Below are positions 44,775 through 57,544 of a stretch of DNA of 64,000 bases, one piece after another. The position numbers were made by a program, and so were the translations under genes. This stretch comes from Daucus carota subsp. sativus (lineage: Eukaryota; Streptophyta; Magnoliopsida; Apiales; Apiaceae): assembly GCF_001625215.2 (NCBI RefSeq), contig NC_030382.2, positions 29,064,610 to 29,128,609 of the forward strand. Reading direction: 5' to 3'. The notes under the pieces were generated by a model. The model made no database searches and was not told the origin of the DNA. It saw only the letters and a program-made list of their open reading frames with translations. The first letter of the stretch is position 1; every line of letters starts with the position of its first letter.

Positions 44775-45725
44775 CAATCTATAATAATATTCATTTTGCT
44801 CATTTATCATTGTAATTAACGTGGAGTCAAGGTATTTACAAATATTAACAAATTATAGCTGATTTGACGTAAAATCTGAACTTGTCATTCTGTATTAAAT
44901 ATATAAAATCATACTGTACAGTTTGTATATGTTAAATATGATACTATGTAATTCATACATTATATACAAAATTTGACACTCTACGACATGCATACTATGA
45001 ATATATATAAAATACGATACTATACAATCTCATTACAATGAAAATCCAATATCTCAATTATTTCCTCCATATCAACAATATTTCATTTACTTTACGACAT
45101 TACTTCAATAAAAACTTAAAATTTCACAAATAAACACAAAGAAATTAGATGTACATTTCATTCATCACATGAAGACCGAAAATCAACAAACCAAAAGGAC
45201 ACATGACAAAGAATACCATTTTAAACTTGGAAGCTCTTTCACTCCACTAAAGTGATAATATTAAAAAAACAGAGTACACAGCTGTAAGCATTTGAGATAA
45301 GAGTGTGAACCAAATTCAATAAGATGAGATCCAATTTAAGAACAAAAGACGATAATTCATACATATGATATTGAAAATTAATGATAAAATCACAAGCAGG
45401 TGGCTGAACAACAAACACATTAAAAAAATATCTTCATTCTCATCCTACTTAAATCCGAAATTCATTAAATAACCGTTTTTATTTGTAAAGTTTTGGTTAA
45501 AACAAATTCACACATTCCGATTCTCTTTCTTTTCTGCGAGGAAAATAGAAAAGAAAAAAATTTGAATCGAAAAACAGGAGCACCCACTTTATGTATTACC
45601 GGTACCAAGTACCCAAACATACAATATACCAGCACAACTTCTCTCTTTATTTTTACTCTGTCTCTCTCGTATCTCTTCCTCAAAGCCCCTCCATCTGGCC
45701 TTTCTGAAAGCTACACATATCTTGA
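43971..45725. other. AT-rich stretch with (TA)n at 44721-44771
   Basis: No supported exon. A perfect TA tract of about 50 bp lies at 44721-44771. Confidence 0.5.
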
Positions 45726-46551
45726 AACAAAACAGAGGTTTTGCAATGGCTTAAAACCCTCCCTTTAGCCCCTGAGTTTCGTCCGACCCTTGAAGAATTT
45801 CAGGATCCAATTGATTATATTCATAAAATTGAGAAAGAAGCTTCTGCTTATGGCATATGTAAAATTATACCCCCTGTCTCATTGGCCTTGATGAAAACCA
45901 CATATGTTCAACTTAATAAGTCTTTGGCGGCCTGTTCTGCCTCCCCGGAAGGCGAATTAAGGCCTACGTTCACTACCCGGGTGCAGCAAGTTGGTTCTTG
46001 CCCAGGAAAAGGCCATCCTGTGATTAAGTCTGTGAGGGAGAGTGGGAAGAGTTACACTGTTGAGGAATTTGAAGCAAAGGCCAAGTCTTTCGAGAGGAAT
46101 TATTTCAAGAAAAGTTCGATAGATAAGGGGGCTTTAAGTCCTTTGGAGATTGAAAGTCTTTATTGGGAGGCTGATGCTAATAAACCCTTCGAGGTTGAGT
46201 ATGCGAATGACATGCACATATCAGCAGTTGTGGAGTTGGAGAAGCGGAGGGGAGAAGATGGATTGAGTGATGATTTGAATGTGGGAGATACGGACTGGAA
46301 TTTGAGGGGTGCAGCGAGGTCCAGAAGGTGTCTGCTGAGATTTGTGAAGGATGATATACCCGGTATTACATGCCTAATGGTGTATATAGGAATCTGGTTC
46401 GCATGGCACGTAAAAGATCATGACCTGCATAGCCTCAACTATATGCACACTGGTGAGAGGAAGACCTGGTATGGAGTGCCTCAGAATGCAGCAGCAGCAT
46501 TTGAGGATGTGATCCATGATCACGGATATAATGGAGAGATGAATCCTCTCT
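45726..46551 (+). pseudogene. REF6/ELF6-like JmjN-JmjC demethylase, 5' exon fragment
   Basis: The frame reads [40 protein letters not shown] (JmjN), a spacer with [13 protein letters not shown] and VEYANDM, then [24 protein letters not shown] and RKTWYGVP (first half of JmjC). The exon ends at a gtgagt donor (46552). Relatives are H3K27 demethylases of the REF6/ELF6 group. There is no ATG: a TGA lies in frame at 45723. The iron-binding HxE is HVK. About four residues (MMFS-like) before WFAWH are missing. The rest of JmjC and the zinc fingers are absent; repeat R4 follows at about 46613. It is non-functional as an enzyme. Confidence 0.9.
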
Positions 46552-48548
46552 GTGAGTTTAGAGTAACATTTAATACTGATGAAATAATAACAATATTTGT
46601 ACGTATACTAAATATTTATATCACATGATCTAGTCAGCACAATATAAAGATATAAATTTTGTAATTTAAAATCTTATAAGCCAAAATTTGTTTTCATAGA
46701 TAATTATAGTCAAAATAGTATAAATGTTATGACCTCATGATACATCCTCCCTGCACATAATATTTGGAAAAGTAATAAATTTTTGGTACCTACACATATA
46801 GTAACTAAAAATCTCTTACAACACGAGAAGAAAACAAGACGAGAAGAAAATGATGTGGTTGATAAGACATGAAAGGAAGAGGTGGTTGCATGCACAATGT
46901 CACATTTTTCACATCACAATGTTACTTTAAAGTATGTAATACACTTGTACTATATAATATAAATATAACAATATAAAATGATAGAACTTATATCAATATT
47001 GTATTTGGAAAGTATGAAACATATTATAAAAAATTATGTTTATTGATGTATTTATCTCATAAACAGTTGGCATGTTAATTGAAATTAAGATTCTCACTGA
47101 TGGAGTTTTTATATCACATCAAATATGTATTTGTTTATCAATTAAAAACATAATCATTTGTCCAAATAAATCCGTTTGTTCAAAAATTTTATAATAAAAT
47201 TTGTAACAAGACAATTTACTAAACTTAAAACGAATAACTAGTGCAAAATATTAGCTATCATAAAAGAGATTACCTGCGCAGCACATGTCCCAAGGACGCG
47301 GATTTCAAATCATACTGGAGCATTTTCTTCATTATTTCAAATAATTCTTTCACAAAACTGAAACAAGATGAACATCAAATTATTTTTGCAATATAAAATT
47401 TTATGGACTAATTCAAAAAAAATAGATAGATAAATACAATCTATGATTTTAAGAAAAGAATCATACTAAAAGATTAAAAATGATTAAAGTGTGCCACATC
47501 GAGACTTTCATGTAATTACATTACATCATGATCAATTTATGCTTTATTGGAAACTTTATATCTGAGATCAGAACTCAAAAGATCATAACTCAAAAATCAA
47601 TTAAATCCAAATTCAATTAAATCGAAATATGTACAACAAAAATAAATCCAAAATAAGAAGTAATATGATATTGGCTTACCGATTAGGCATGAATTGGACA
47701 CAAATCAACACATATATGATATACCAAAAATATCATTATGATGATTGTTGTGGATGGTGGTGATATAATTTTTCCTTTAAAAAGATGATAAGTAAAGAAG
47801 AGGAGCGGGTGTAGAAGGGAAATTAGGAAGGAGAGGCAGATGCGGAAGTTAGAGTTTCAAGCGGAGATAACGAGGAGAGGAAGGGATGATCGTATGAAAC
47901 TATGAAGGTAGGATAAGAGTTTGTTCTAATTAATAAGATGTTATGCCAGAAACTGTCGTGGGCCTTGGCAGACCCATAATTAAAGGACCATCAAAATGGG
48001 CTCATTTCGTGGATTTCACAAGCCCCTTATGTTCACAGCTATGTTGGACTGCCAAACATAGATGGGCCGCCAGCATGAGAAATTATTTAGCCTTCCCAAA
48101 GAGAGGGGTGGTTGCTAGAAATGATGTGGCTCTAGGTGTCCCTAGCTATTGAAGTCGCTAACCTAGCCTTGGTGAGGGCACTCCATATTTGAGCTCTTTG
48201 GGACGGTCTGGCTTCCTCATTTATTAAGATGATCCCGGTTGGAGGAAGTATGTTTTATACACTAAGTCCTTTCTTGGATCTCTTAAAGGCAACTACATAT
48301 ATTCTTGGATCTCCTCACTCCTTAAGAGGATGAGCGAGAAATGAAGACTTATGACCTGTCTCGGTCAGGGGTGAGCAAAATACCGAAACTACATCAAAAA
48401 ACCAAACCGTATCATACAAATTTGGTCCGATTCTGAATGAATCGAAATAAAATTCCGCTAGGTCCGGTTCTTAAAAAAATATTTCGGTCCGGACCGAATA
48501 GATCAAATAGCCCAAACATTATATGATATTAATTTATATTTATATTAT

Positions 48549-48585
<37 letters not shown>

Positions 48586-48767
48586 AAAGTTATATTCATA
48601 TTATTTAACTTTTAAATGTAATAATATTTATTTTTGGTGAAATGGCAGTGATTAATTAATATTAAAGTATTTAATAAATCATATATTTTAGCTTTATTTA
48701 CAATATAAATTTATATTTTTAAAAATAATTTAACCGACCTCATACTCACTCTGAAACGATTTTTTTT

Positions 48768-49022
48768 AGCAATATGACCCCTAAAGTTTAAAAAGCGCTT
48801 CGATTTGCACCCTTTGACCATATTCCGTCAAATTGACTATTAAATTACATTTCAGTGAAATCAGAAAATACAAACGCTCTATCATCAAACCCCTCTTCCC
48901 GCCCCCTAGATTACTATTTTACCCCTGCCTTTGTTAATTTTAACAGTCAATTTGACGGAATATGGGTCTTCAAAGGGGCGCAAATCGAAGCGCTTTTTAA
49001 ACTTTTGGGTGCATATTGCCAA
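48768..49022. mobile_element. Inverted-repeat element in R4
   Basis: Arms 'agcaatatgacccctaaag' and 'cttttgggtgcatattgcc', with inner 'agcgcttcgatttgc' / 'gcaaatcgaagcgct'. Counterpart of 30083-30330. Confidence 0.65.
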
Positions 49023-49084
49023 AAAAATTATGTGAGACCAAATCGAAAAAACGCCTAAACTTGAGAGGTGCAAAGTGTCAATTA

Positions 49085-49260
49085 CTCTATTTTAAATTAT
49101 AACCAACCAATATAACTAATACTAATTTAAATTATAACCAACCAATATAACTAATAATATTTTAAATTCTAACCATCCAATATAACTAATACTATTATAA
49201 ATTAACCAATATAACTAATACTATTTTAAATTATAGCCAACAAATATAACTAATACTATT
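49085..49260. repeat. Minisatellite of about 35 bp, expanded in R4
   Basis: Repeats of 'ttaaattataaccaaccaatataactaatacta' type, about five here and two in R2 (30400-30475), so copy number changed after duplication. Confidence 0.8.
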
Positions 49261-50215
49261 GAAGTACAATATGTTACAGGTTCAACAAATTTTACATAAT
49301 GTCTTTTAGGTTCAGTGTAGCCAACGAGGTCAACCCCATTAAAGATGCTCTAAGAATTATTATAACCCCACTAATCACACTAGGGGTAAGGGCTTTTTGG
49401 TTGACGTTAAAATAAGTGTTTCTTGCTTAAAGTAAAAAAATGATGTAGAAGTTAAAAGCAAGTTAAGATTTAGAAGTCATTAAATTGTTTGGGACAGAAG
49501 TAAAAGTTATGAAACAAAAGCTAGTGTGCACAAATTCTTATGAGTACTTTTTGACTTCTAACACAAACGTTATGAATAAGTGCTTCAATTTTATAAACCC
49601 AGAAGCCGGACTTTTAAAATCGGCCAAACACCACCTTAGTTTTAATGAATACCATTAGATAAAGGAGAAGCCATAGGAGCGTTCAGGAGGCTTCTCTTTA
49701 ATAGCTAACATCTATATTTTTAATTTTCTAGAACTTAAGAATTTTAAATATCGAAAATAAAAATTACATTTTCATGTTGCCAATATGCCGTAAAAGACTT
49801 TTCTATGGGTTAAAAAAATCATATTAAAAAAATCAAATTTACTTTTTTCAGTTTTGAATTTAATAGAAAAAAGTTGTAAATGGTAAAGATCCAATATGAA
49901 AAATATTTATTGATGAAAGACACTATTAAACTATCCAATCTACTTTTCATAGTTAAGATTTTTTAGAATTTTTTTTACTTAATAGGATAGACTATATTGA
50001 AAAATTATAATTATCTTCTCCAATTTCACAAATTTTTGTAAGAAACTTTCTTGTAATTTTTGTATTTAAAATATCAAAAAATAAACCTTTTTGATATCAT
50101 ATATGTTGTATCATTTTCAATTTCAAATTTATTAAAAGGATGTTTTAATATTTTGAAAGACCATATTAATTGATTTTATATATCAAAAACAAAAAGAACC
50201 TTTTTCAATTTCAAA

Positions 50216-50807
50216 TATATTAAAAGAAAGTATTTAATTATCATTAACCGTAACCACACCAATTAAAACAGTTTTTCAGTTGCGGTTACCCATTAGTCGG
50301 TTATAGTTTTTTTTTCGATTTTTCTACTATTATTTGCTACTTCTGTGCACAATGAGTTTTTTTAAAAATATAAAATTTTCATGAATGTGTACAGTATATT
50401 CGGTTACTACTGTTTATATGTGAGGATATGGGAAACATTACATACTTTCATCCAAAAAAACTTGATACACAATAAAAAGTAAACATACATATTTCAACAA
50501 GAAATTAGATGATGTCAAGTCAATAAAATTACCCAAAATCAACTAATCATGAAATTCAAATAAAAATTCTTCAAAAAGTACATAAATAAAAGAAGTAAAA
50601 TAGGTTTCATAATAAAATTTGATCAGTATATTCTGCTCTGTGGCAAATCGCAATAGCCCTAGTCCTCGATCAAGCGCTCCTCCAAATTTTTGGGTGCCCA
50701 GTTATTTAAGTGACTTAGCAAATGATCAGGCTATGTGGAAAAAGCTAGCAAGCCTCTATATAAAATAAGATGTGAAGTTTAAAAATGATTAAGATGTTTT
50801 ATTACTA
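50216..50807. other. AT-rich stretch, nothing identified
   Basis: No supported feature before the TA tract. Confidence 0.45.
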
Positions 50808-50808
50808 T

Positions 50809-50848
<40 letters not shown>
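50808..50848. repeat. (TA)n microsatellite
   Basis: TA tract followed by 'ggtgccttctccttcagg', which resembles an end of the modular (TA)n-anchored elements. No matching second end was found. Confidence 0.85.
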
Positions 50849-50967
50849 GGTGCCTTCTCCTTCAGGAACCCACAAATATGGTAACCTAGTAACTCTTCTA
50901 AAAACTAACTGTTAAAAGATACACAACATAAAAAAAAAGGAGGTGTAAACAACATCATTAGTCCTCT

Positions 50968-51120
50968 ATCAAATAAAATATACTCAAATCAAATCTACTC
51001 CACATAAGGGTAAATAAAATATATTTATAAATAATACAATACATAGAATACATAACATTGAAAATTGAAGAACGAAAAATACAATGTCCTGTATTTATTT
51101 ATACTTTGTAGTCCTGTATC
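50968..51120. repeat. Flanking tandem unit, left of CACTA element
   Basis: 'atcaaataaaatatactcaa' through 'caatgtcctgtatttattta' recurs at 54610-54750. The CACTA element sits exactly at the unit boundary. Confidence 0.85.
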
Positions 51121-54100
51121 CACTACGCCATAGATGCACCTACGTTCTAACGTTGCTGTATACGTAATAGGATGATGGGTTAGGCTTTAAAAATGTTGCA
51201 CATCGCAACACGTGTGAAGTATTGCCGTTAACATTATATTATTGATGATGATAATAATAAAATAAATAGTTGTATGTTTTAAAAAGCATTCATTTGCAAA
51301 AAAATATAATATAATTTTCGAAGGTAACAGATTGGTTACCTGAATCACGACATAATTTTTTTAGTTATTTGAATCAAACTAAACTCTTAAAAAAGTAATT
51401 AGTTGAATAAAATATTTATTTTACAAAATGAATCAATTTTTCAAAAATATTCGATTTTAATTTTCAAAAGTTAAAAAGTTTATTATTAAAGCAAAACTCT
51501 AGAGATTATGACATTTTTATAAAATTAATATTTTTTATATTAACTTTATATTTAATGATTTTTTAAATAAAAAATTAATATTATAAAATAATAAAAAATA
51601 AAAAATGAGCCACTTGTGAAAAAATTTGTGGCGGGATGTGAATGTTTGAAGCAAGGATTTTACCGTCCTGTACTTGGACAAAAATTAACGGAGGCCCAAT
51701 AAACAAACATTAACAGTCATGTACCCAAGCTTTTACACATTCTCTGTGTATTATACAAATCATAGCCTACCCTGTTTCACCGACTCTCATCTTCGTCTTC
51801 AAGGTTGCTCAAAAGTTATCAGGATTTTATTTTTTAATGATTGGGGCTTGTAGATGAGGTAGGCTCTTCAATTAAGATTTTGATTGGGTCTGTTTCAATT
51901 AGGGATCCATGAAACAAATTGAATTAGGGCTTTTCAAACCGTACACCGAGTATACTCCTCCAAACCTCTCTGGACTCTAAACCCACTCTCTCAACTCTCA
52001 CCCTCAGTTCAGATATTAACTCTCACCGCTCCCTCTTGACTCTCACCCTCAGCTCAACTCTCGACTCATATCCTCAGCTCAGTTGTCTATCTAATTGAAG
52101 GTGCATCTCTCTCCGTATGTCGGGAACAGCTAATTGAAATAGCTAAGGGATTCAAGGGTTTAACGGGTTTTCAAGGATTTCTTTTAATTGGTACTACATT
52201 TCCAATTTCATGGATTTTGTACTGACTAGGTCTCGCAAGCTTCTTTTCACAGGTGATTAGGATTGTTTCTAGCGGCTTGAAATTGGGGATTTCACACGGG
52301 ATTTTAATTGGGATTTTCAATCAAGGTAAATCCCGTATATATGATAAATTGGTCGAATGTATTCTATGTTTGAAGTTTCAATTTATATTCTTGTGTTTTT
52401 GTGAATATGATGCATGAATGTTTTTGAGAAAAGGAGAAAAAAAGAGAAGAGAAGGAGAGAGTCTGAGAGAGAGGCAGAAACTCTAGTATTGAACATATAT
52501 TGCTACATTGATGCTGGTATATAGCTTTACTATGTAACTGATGCTTTTGTTTTGGAACATTTTGCCTTCGAACTAGACTTGTCTTCTTTAGGAGTTTCTG
52601 CCAAAAGAATTTTGCCACGATTTTGGGTGTTTCTTTTTCAGTAGAGGTTTTTGCTGCAAAACAACTGTCTTATCTAGAAAATTAAGTTTTCCTGATGCCT
52701 TTTATGTATCTCTAGTTTCAGGCTGGCTTTTCGGATCTCCCCATATTCAGGGCAATTCTTGTTGGTCCTCATGTGACCAAGCTAGAAGATAATAAATTTA
52801 ATAATAAAATTATAATTTTGTGCTGAAATATATTGAAGTTTTGTGCAGGAAAACACACTTGACTGCAAGCTCCACATGCAGAATTATCTCTTGATGATTT
52901 CTTTTCCTGCAGAGTCTGGTGAAGACAATATAAATCATAGAATTTGGAGATTTTAGCAATTGTTGCAACATGTAAGGTATATTTTTTTTTCTCCCATAAT
53001 ACAAGCTGTGTCAGATATAATTGTTTAGGGGACTTTAAGCACTTTGCTTTGTCTCCCTTCTATGTATAATTATAATCGTCCTATAGTAGGTAAACAATAT
53101 GTGGTACTTTGGCACCAGATTTCCAATTAAACGAGAATAGTTGAAGTTCATATGACCAAATCGCATCTTATGTACTTTGTTAAGCTGCACATTCTAATAC
53201 CAGTTTTTTGGTGTTAGATTTTGAGATATAAGAGATGCAATTGAGATGACTATAACTTGTATATGGTAAAGAGCTTACCCTGATGAGTATGTATTTGGGT
53301 TCATATTTCTTAGCAGTCTCAACAAAGTCATCAACCCAGAACTAGTTGACTTCCCCCCACCAGAGTGAGTACGGAACATGAAAACAGAGATAGCTTGGGT
53401 GTCCTTGACAGAGTACAACTCAACCAACTTCTGCTTCAACTCAGCCTTCAACAAGATAATAAACATAGATAAGCAAAGATATCCTTATTACTAAAACATG
53501 TTTTAAAATATATATATGTGTTCCTATGATCTCTTATTTCGATATGCAGGTACTGAGATAAAACAAATACAAAATTGTCGACGCTGGCATTTGGCATTTT
53601 TAATGGAGAAGGAGCTTATATTGTTCTAGAACTCATGTAAGCCATTAATTTATTTTATATTAAATACTGTTGCTCATATGTGTCAATTATCATTGTTCGT
53701 GATAAGTAGGTTACCTATTTTAAGGCTAGATATCTCATTTAAAAAGGTTGTATAATATATAAATCTTGTTATAAATTCATCTTTAGAAAGCATAATTCAA
53801 AGTATCATTTCATTGAGATTGAACTCTGTCTATTTATAGAAAATAAGATTTTAGTATTCTCACCTTTTTACAAAATAACGTTTGTATACACATTAGTTTT
53901 TTCTGTAATATGCAGTTTTATGATATTTTTTTATATTTCTAACTTCATACTTTCTCTCTTCAATATATCTTTTTAGGTTTGGCTACACAATACATGAATT
54001 GGTGAAATTTATGATGTTGCTTGGCTGGGAGATGATATTCATGGTGCAACTTTGTCAAGTGAAACCTTAGACATAGTAGATGCAGCTTTCATGTATAATG

Positions 54101-54609
54101 CAATTATGAACTACAAGAGCTGTTTGATGTGTTATTTTTGTAATAAACTATTTAAATGTTTTAAAGTAGTACAACACTTTGCGGTGTGCTTGTTTTTGTT
54201 GTGCTTTCAGTTAGGTTACATATGTATTTGTTTCATGTGTATTAATGGATGAATATTTTGTAGTGAAATAAATAAAATATGTTTTTACATTTGAGAAATG
54301 TATATAAATAAATGGTTTTGTGAACATCCCATTGGTGGTTCCTATTGGCGGGGTCATATTTCACAGAAATTCAGACTTTATTGCAACACATATTGAATGT
54401 TAGTATAGGTAAAACGAAATGATGCCTTGTGTGAATATTGCAACCTCAAATGCAGTGTTGTAAAAGTGTTGCTACAGGGTACTACGGCAGCGGTGCTAAA
54501 GGCAACACTGAAAAAGTGGTGTTGTTTCCGTTTTCAGGGTTACTGCATCATTTTTTTGACTTACAACAACATTTTCTTGGTGTTGCTGATGTGCATCTAT
54601 GGTGTAGTG
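51121..54609. mobile_element. CACTA (En/Spm-type) element, 3.49 kb, non-autonomous
   Basis: Terminal inverted repeats CACTACGCCATAGATGCACC at 51121 and, inverted, CACTACACCATAGATGCAC ending at 54609. A 3-bp target duplication ATC lies at 51118-51120 and 54610-54612. Subterminal motifs related to 'gttgctg' and 'caacac' cluster near both ends. No transposase (TNPD-like) domain was recognised. The interior carries a fragment of RPS24 and other sequence with exon-like GC (51780-52330). It is therefore a candidate gene-capturing CACTA. Confidence 0.88.
53279..53450 (-). pseudogene. Captured RPS24 (eS24) exon fragment
   Basis: Minus strand after a ttgaag acceptor-like site: [20 protein letters not shown] then [13 protein letters not shown]. 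This matches cytosolic ribosomal protein eS24 ('[29 protein letters not shown]'). A small deletion after [10 protein letters not shown] shifts the frame; the shifted reading continues [15 protein letters not shown], and the exon ends at an AGG/gtaagc donor. FKFRTHFG is altered to FMFRTHSG. Flanking introns seem to be included, so capture was at DNA level. It lies inside the CACTA element. Confidence 0.85.
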
Positions 54610-54750
54610 ATCAAATAAAACATACTCAAATCTACTCCACATATTAGGGTAAATAAAATATATTTATAAATAATACAATACATAGAATACATAACATTGA
54701 AAATTGAAGAACAAAAAATACAATGTCCTGTATTTATTTATACTTAGTAG
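54610..54750. repeat. Flanking tandem unit, right of CACTA element
   Basis: Second copy of 50968-51120, starting 'atcaaataaaacatactcaa'. A short AT-rich stretch without a gene follows to 55140. Confidence 0.85.
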
Positions 54751-55140
54751 TTTACTCACCGGTTCTGTATTTTGTTTGCTATATATAATATGATTTTTTT
54801 AATTTGTGTATTTTTTATTTTAATTTTCTCGCATGTTCTGTATTTTATTTTTCATATTTCATTGTTTGTTAATATTATGGTTTAAAGCACTTAAAAAAAT
54901 TAAAATATAAATCAAAAAATTTATAGCAAAATAAAAGTAATAAAAAATATGGAATACAAAACAGAATAATTAATCAACTTGTAAGGATTACAGTTATATG
55001 GCATGCAGTTACTCAAAGTTACTGGGCACCTGTGGCAGTTACATAAAGGTGGGGTAGATGCAGAAGTGAATTGTGTGGCTAAGATCGAAAGTTACCAGGT
55101 TACTAAAATAGGACAGTTCCTCATTGAACGATACCCGGCC

Positions 55141-55153
55141 TATATATATATAC

Positions 55154-55207
<54 letters not shown>

Positions 55208-55209
55208 AT
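55141..55209. repeat. (TA)n / (TACA)n / (TATG)n microsatellite
   Basis: Mixed TA, TACA and TATG tract to the left of E8. Confidence 0.9.
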
Positions 55210-55618
55210 GGGTAGCACTCCATAGCATACCCTCTTATATGGAGTTACGTAGCACACCATTATAAATATATACATAAAATATATATCTATTATATTTTTT
55301 TATGGAATATAATTAAAAATTTTGATTATTAAACTGAAAACAAAGTTATACAATTTTTTATTTGAAAAATCATCTAGAATTATGCAATATCTCAACATGA
55401 TTCTGTTAGAGAATAATAATAATCCAGAATTATTCTGTTGTAGGAATCAGTTTCGAAAATATACGTTTCTCATCAAATTTTAAGTGTTAAATCACTTAAT
55501 ATAGATATATTTTATAGTTTTCTATATTAGAATCACGTCTTATTTGTATTCTATAATAGAATTTATAATAAAATTGATGATTTACAATGGTGTACTATGT
55601 AACTCCATATAAGGTGCC
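55210..55618. mobile_element. Element E8, MITE in (TA)n
   Basis: Inverted ends: gggtagcactcc...cttatatggagttacgtagc and, inverted, ggcaccttatatggagttacatag. 409 bp, framed by TA tracts. The interior is AT-rich without coding. Confidence 0.75.
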
Positions 55619-55644
55619 TATATATCTATATATATATATATATA

Positions 55645-56952
55645 GGCTCATGATCAAATAGAAACCAAGCTTAATATAAAAACTAAAAACCACTATTTAA
55701 ACTCTTGTAATTACTAAAGACACTCAGCTAAAACAAATCATCAGCCAACGCCACACACTTGCAATTAGTAAAACACACACCTACAATTACTAAAACCCAG
55801 TTTCCCCCGACCAACTCTTACAGCCCCTACCTACTGTGATACCTCCTGTGATTTGAGCTAAAACTCACTACCGCTGCCACCTGCGATCTGCCATCATTGG
55901 CGATCCATCTCTGACCTTGATTTCGCCATCATCGTCACCAGCCCCACCCTTCATCTTCCCCGTCATCACATCATCTTCTTTTCCCCGCCGTCACCACCTT
56001 TGTTCATTCTCCGTCAACATCACCTGCATCTTTTCCTTCCCCTCGCCCAATGTTTTTCGACAACCTCTTTCCTAATGTCTTGAATGACTAAAGCTCAGTC
56101 GTGGATTTTAGTGTTGTTCAAGCTTTGATTAGTTATAGAGAATTCAATGATGTCTACTACACATTTTAGTGATATTCGCTTTAGAAATTAGTGATATTCG
56201 CTGTACAAATTAGTGATATTCGTTATAGTCTCCAGAACTTGAATGAAAACTTCCAGATCTATTCTTGTTTGTTGATTCTGGTGGTGGTGACGGTGGTGGA
56301 GATAGAGGTGGTGGACATGGAGGGGGAGGGGGCATGGAGGATGCGGGGGTGGGGTTGAGATGGCGGAGGTGGAGGTATGACAGAGAGGTAGGGGCTACGA
56401 TAGCGCGCGGAGGTGAAGGTAGTGGTGGTGGTAGAAGTCGAGGTGGAGGTGGAGGTGGTGGTGACAGAGGTCGAGATGGAGGTGGTGGAAGAGGTGGAGG
56501 TGGGGCGACTGTTGATATAGTTATAGAAATCGATGATTTATGTTGTACAAATTAGTGATATTCGCTTTACAAATTAGTAATATTTGCTTTATAAATTACT
56601 GATATTCGCGAACTCCAGAGCAGAAACTCACATTTGTTCTGTGTCAAATCGAAAATCACGTGTAAATGAGAATATCATACTTCAAAACAGAAATTTTTTG
56701 CTCAAAACACCAATAATACGCTGTAATAATATCTTGAAATCGAAGATGAAGAATGGAGAGAAAGTGGGTTTGTGTTTAGAGCTAACCGATTTGTATGTAT
56801 AGGCGTATGTATCAGTTGTGTTTTAATCGAGCGGGTAGCCGTTTTAATGTAAAGTAGTGGGCTAGGTTTTATTGGGTGGGCTGGGATGTTCCAAATGTGG
56901 GCTGAGCCAGTGGTTTTTAGTTTTTAGTTTAAAATGGTTTGTAGTTGAGCAT

Positions 56953-56955
<3 letters not shown>
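55645..56955. mobile_element. Modular element E9 in (TA)n
   Basis: Begins GGCTCATGATCAAATAG and ends with the complement of GTCATGCTCAACTACAAACC; 'aaaaactaaaaaccact' follows both ends. The interior has 'aaattagtgatattcgct' repeats and a GGTGGA-rich block (56270-56520) whose Gly-rich open frame is low complexity. The left part is shared with E3. Confidence 0.7.
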
Positions 56956-57022
<67 letters not shown>

Positions 57023-57051
57023 GTGTGTGTGTTTGTGTGTGTATATGTATA
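56956..57051. repeat. (TA)n followed by (TG)n
   Basis: About 65 bp of TA and about 25 bp of TG-rich sequence between E9 and E10. Confidence 0.9.
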
Positions 57052-57507
57052 GAGGAGGGTTCTGGTACAAACTTACAAACTTTTTTTGTTCAACACATAT
57101 AACTTGAGTTCAACATTTTTTTAAGATATTTTGTTGAACATCGATTAAAATTGTGTTGGAGAAGTACATAAACTAACTTTTCAATGTAAGAACCAAGTTA
57201 AACGTATTATATAACCAATATTTATCTTTCTAGACCCTTCCCAAACCCCAGAGGTATACTTTAAGCATCTCTATAAATATATTCAACACAATGATAATTA
57301 ATATTCTACACCAATGTTGAACCCCAGTTACAAATGTGTAGAATGCACGATTTAAATGTGCGTTAATTTTAAAACTGTGATGTTTTTTCAATAATTTTCA
57401 ACATAGCTACTTTCTATAAATAAGGATTAACATGTTGGGAGAATAAAAAAAATTCAAAAAAAAAGTTTGGAAGTTTGTAACTTAAATAAGTTTTTATTTG
57501 ATCCTAT

Positions 57508-57509
<2 letters not shown>
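57052..57509. mobile_element. Element E10, 458 bp
   Basis: Starts gaggagggttctggtacaaa and ends tttttatttgatcctatcc before a TA tract. Inner arms 'cttacaaacttttttt' are inverted with 'aagtttgtaactta'. Same length as and very similar to E12. The interior contains 'gttcaaca' / 'tgttgaac' motifs. Confidence 0.75.

Positions 57510-57542
<33 letters not shown>

Positions 57543-57544
<2 letters not shown>

Larger units (their letters stand above)
46613..50215. repeat. Dispersed repeat R, copy R4 (long form)
   Basis: Co-linear with R2 over about 3 kb. It includes a TA tract (48555-48583), the inverted-repeat element (48768-49022), an expanded minisatellite (49085-49260) and the Tourist-like MITE (about 49387-49638). 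It truncates the JmjC fragment. Class unknown. Confidence 0.75.

Noticed and set aside
54052..54252. 66-codon frame inside the CACTA element as transposase remnant
   Set aside because: It shows no similarity to CACTA transposase motifs that I can recognise; Cys/Phe-rich by composition.
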